A stretch of 64,000 bases of DNA, from NCBI GenBank assembly GCA_022821545.1, contig JAJEDJ010000042.1, positions 62,001 to 126,000 on the forward strand, read 5' to 3'. Positions 63,720-64,000 of this stretch are shown here, piece by piece. The position numbers were made by a program, and so were the translations under genes. Under the pieces are notes generated by a model. It saw only the letters and a list, made by a program, of their open reading frames with translations. It was not told the origin of the DNA and did not search any database. Source of the DNA: Caldilineaceae bacterium (GTDB lineage Bacteria > Chloroflexota > Anaerolineae > Caldilineales > Caldilineaceae). Each line of letters opens with the position of its first letter. The stretch's first letter is position 1.

Positions 63720-64000
63720 CTAACGTTTTTCCACTTTGACCCGCTGGATATAGCTGCCGTTCAGCAGTGCGCCCACCGGCGCGCCGGGAAGACTCTCAGG
63801 AATCCAGGCCGTGCCCGTCTGCACCTGCACATCGATCCCTACCGTCAGATCCAGCTGGCCCTGCTCACTCTGCACTGTGACCGCGCTGCCCGGGTCCAGA
63901 CCGAATTCGGCGGCGTCGACGGGATTTAGAGTAACGGTGGCCCCATGCGCCATGCCGTGCATCTGATCGGTCAGGCTGAAAAGAGTGCCGCCGTCATACA
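63720..64000 (-). CDS. nuoG: NADH-quinone oxidoreductase subunit G, C-terminal end (partial)
   Basis: The frame is open across the window edge (YDGGTLFSLTDQMHGMAHG...), so only the last 93 residues are visible. They form the molybdopterin-dinucleotide-binding-type beta domain (VTLNPVDAAEFGL, SAVTVQSEQGQ) found at the end of NuoG. Position before nuoH supports the call. The internal ATG at 63962 is not the real start. Confidence 0.85.
   Translation of the reverse strand, partial: YDGGTLFSLTDQMHGMAHGATVTLNPVDAAEFGLDPGSAVTVQSEQGQLDLTVGIDVQVQTGTAWIPESLPGAPVGALLNGSYIQRVKVEKR

Overview
The window is GC-rich, densely coded bacterial DNA. Gene content and order point to a Chloroflexota genome, probably of the Anaerolineae/Caldilineae type. 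The hints are Mec/CysO/CysM-type cysteine synthesis, an mreBCD-mrdA-minCD-rodA morphogenesis cluster, a full nuo operon, several phytanoyl-CoA-dioxygenase-family and VOC enzymes, and a sugar importer with no dedicated ATPase. This placement is inferred from family knowledge, not from a marker-gene search.

Layout. 57-11642 (minus strand) is a catabolic block: three VOC proteins, two PhyH-family oxygenases, an SDR, an MBL-fold hydrolase, a glycosidase-like TIM-barrel protein, a Tat/lipoprotein sugar-binding protein with two permeases, and a divergent sugar-isomerase-like barrel. A 1 kb gene-poor gap with a five-unit 90-bp tandem repeat (12051-12480) separates it from a plus-strand group: Gfo/Idh/MocA oxidoreductase, ThDP enzyme and a fourth VOC protein (12696-15970). 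Then come mutS and a CHAT-protease-like gene (minus), followed by a protein-thiocarboxylate cysteine module (21239-24943, plus): JAMM protease, CysO-like carrier, rhodanese-ThiF activating enzyme and CysM-like synthase. A LolD/MacB-type ABC exporter, an M24 peptidase, an S41 peptidase, a sugar-nucleotide epimerase and purH follow. purH has what looks like a ZTP riboswitch ending in an intrinsic terminator.

From 35.5 kb: gnd, a thioredoxin-like protein and an APH-family kinase (plus); a Wzy-like membrane protein (minus); a SIMPL protein, an unusual 15-residue-repeat membrane protein behind an exact-consensus promoter, and ribosomal protein L25 (plus); then LysM-M23 endopeptidase, hpt, Nudix, a 64-aa protein and tilS (minus). 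The elongasome/Min cluster (48412-56247, plus) meets the convergent nuoG'-H-I-J-K-L-M-N operon (64000-56295, minus), whose nuoG is cut by the window edge.

Most notable: (i) the CysO-like carrier ends in Gly-Gly-Ser-Arg rather than Gly-Gly, beside a JAMM protease that could trim it; (ii) a roughly 370-nt structured leader with a good promoter and an intrinsic terminator precedes that carrier gene; (iii) the ZTP riboswitch candidate; (iv) 16-17-bp tandem arrays directly upstream of four plus-strand genes; (v) the five-repeat solenoid-like protein. No tRNA, rRNA, CRISPR array or intact insertion sequence was recognised.
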